From an uncultured Campylobacter sp. (GTDB lineage Bacteria > Campylobacterota > Campylobacteria > Campylobacterales > Campylobacteraceae): a stretch of DNA of 64,000 bases. Shown piece by piece: positions 63,687 through 64,000 of this stretch; the stretch's first letter is position 1; each line of letters starts with the position of its first letter. The position numbers were made by a program, and so were the translations under genes. The notes under the pieces were generated by a model. That model ran no database searches. It was not told where the DNA came from and worked only from the letters and a program-made list of their open reading frames with translations. The stretch covers positions 70,599 through 134,598 of the forward strand of contig NZ_CALJPG010000009.1 of NCBI RefSeq assembly GCF_937980635.1. The letters run 5' to 3'.

Positions 63687-64000
63687 ATGTCTAAAGAATT
63701 TAAAACGATAGAGGAGTTGAATGAGCTTATACAGGGCGTGCGAGCAGCCAAAGGCTATCGCGATCCGATCATGTGGGCGGTCGGGCGTGTATTTAAGGGG
63801 CGCGCGGAGGGGCATAAAAGCCTAAGCGTGAATTACGCGCACGTAAATTTTAAAGATGGGCTAGTAAGCGCAGCAGTGCTAATCCATGCTCTAACCGAAT
63901 GCGGCGAGGTCGTGGATTTTAGCGGTAGCGAGTGCGTCCTTCTGCTAACGCACAAAGCCCTAAAAAAGGCGATCGAGGCTTTAAAATTTCTACAGCCAGA
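63687..64000 (+). CDS. dapD: Tetrahydrodipicolinate N-succinyltransferase, N-terminal part
   Basis: The first 104 codons of a gene that runs off the right edge. The sequence (AAKGYRDPIMWAVGRVFKGR, KSLSVNYAHVNFKDGLVSAA and ECGEVVDFSGSECVLLL) matches the N-terminal domain of epsilonproteobacterial DapD, near ispDF as in C. jejuni Cj1605c (recalled). DapD adds a succinyl group in lysine and diaminopimelate synthesis. ATG at 63687 follows AGGAGTAAGA. The left-handed beta-helix catalytic part is outside the window. Confidence 0.75.
   Translation, partial: MSKEFKTIEELNELIQGVRAAKGYRDPIMWAVGRVFKGRAEGHKSLSVNYAHVNFKDGLVSAAVLIHALTECGEVVDFSGSECVLLLTHKALKKAIEALKFLQP

Overview
The window is a stretch of chromosome from a Campylobacter species. 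Many gene orders match the genus: fdx-ndk-yceD-rpmF-plsX-fabH, plsY-folB-hsrA-fdxB-ppx, der-aroK-trpS, uvrB followed by three small genes, and pgpA-sat-like-HP1021-like regulator-ispDF. The base composition is mixed: GC-richer coding DNA is set in AAATTTTAAA-type spacers. That, together with the anaerobic periplasmic redox genes, suggests the oral, anaerobic, higher-GC part of the genus (C. gracilis, C. rectus or C. showae type). This placement is an inference and I could not test it. No rRNA, tRNA, CRISPR array, prophage or intact insertion sequence was seen.

Layout. 1-3.4 kb holds ferredoxin, ndk and the lipid-synthesis run rpmF-plsX-fabH, followed by about 0.95 kb of decayed DNA. 4.4-12.5 kb holds a methylenetetrahydrofolate reductase-like protein, a HerA/DUF853 ATPase, plsY, folB, the HsrA-type regulator with an adjacent histidine kinase, a second ferredoxin and Ppx/GppA. 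12.6-15.6 kb (minus) holds a split propeller-like gene and a trio of DUF59, heme-copper-like membrane protein and DUF2249. polA follows, then an AT-rich three-gene restriction-modification island (18.7-21.2 kb). 21.5-29 kb (minus) holds a PLP sulfur-amino-acid enzyme, a polar amino acid ABC transporter with two binding proteins, and proA/proB.

29.2-36.8 kb (minus) is the most unusual part. It has an fccABC-type periplasmic flavoprotein/cytochrome operon. Just upstream is a five-gene operon encoding an ATP-driven activator, a 2-hydroxyacyl-CoA dehydratase/double-cubane cluster protein, a Tat-exported ModA-like binding protein, a NapH-like membrane polyferredoxin and a NifB-type radical SAM enzyme, with no nitrogenase genes in view. 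I infer a low-potential reductase pathway built around an 8Fe cluster. I know of no described system with this composition.

37-50 kb holds two tandem EamA transporters, der, an aroK fused to an extra domain, trpS, a frameshifted DUF2628-like gene, the ACT/UPF0210 pair, a lipoprotein gene broken by an in-frame stop, three hypothetical genes and uvrB. 50-64 kb holds the small post-uvrB genes, a hydrolase, pgpA, a sulfate adenylyltransferase-like protein swollen by low-complexity insertions, the HP1021-like regulator, ispDF, thiC, mrp, two tandem secreted paralogues of unknown function, and the start of dapD at the right edge.

A recurring theme is degenerate GAATTT/AAATTTTAAA spacer DNA. It fills several 0.4-1 kb gaps and appears to have entered some reading frames (sat-like, ispDF and perhaps polA). 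Several genes are visibly decaying.
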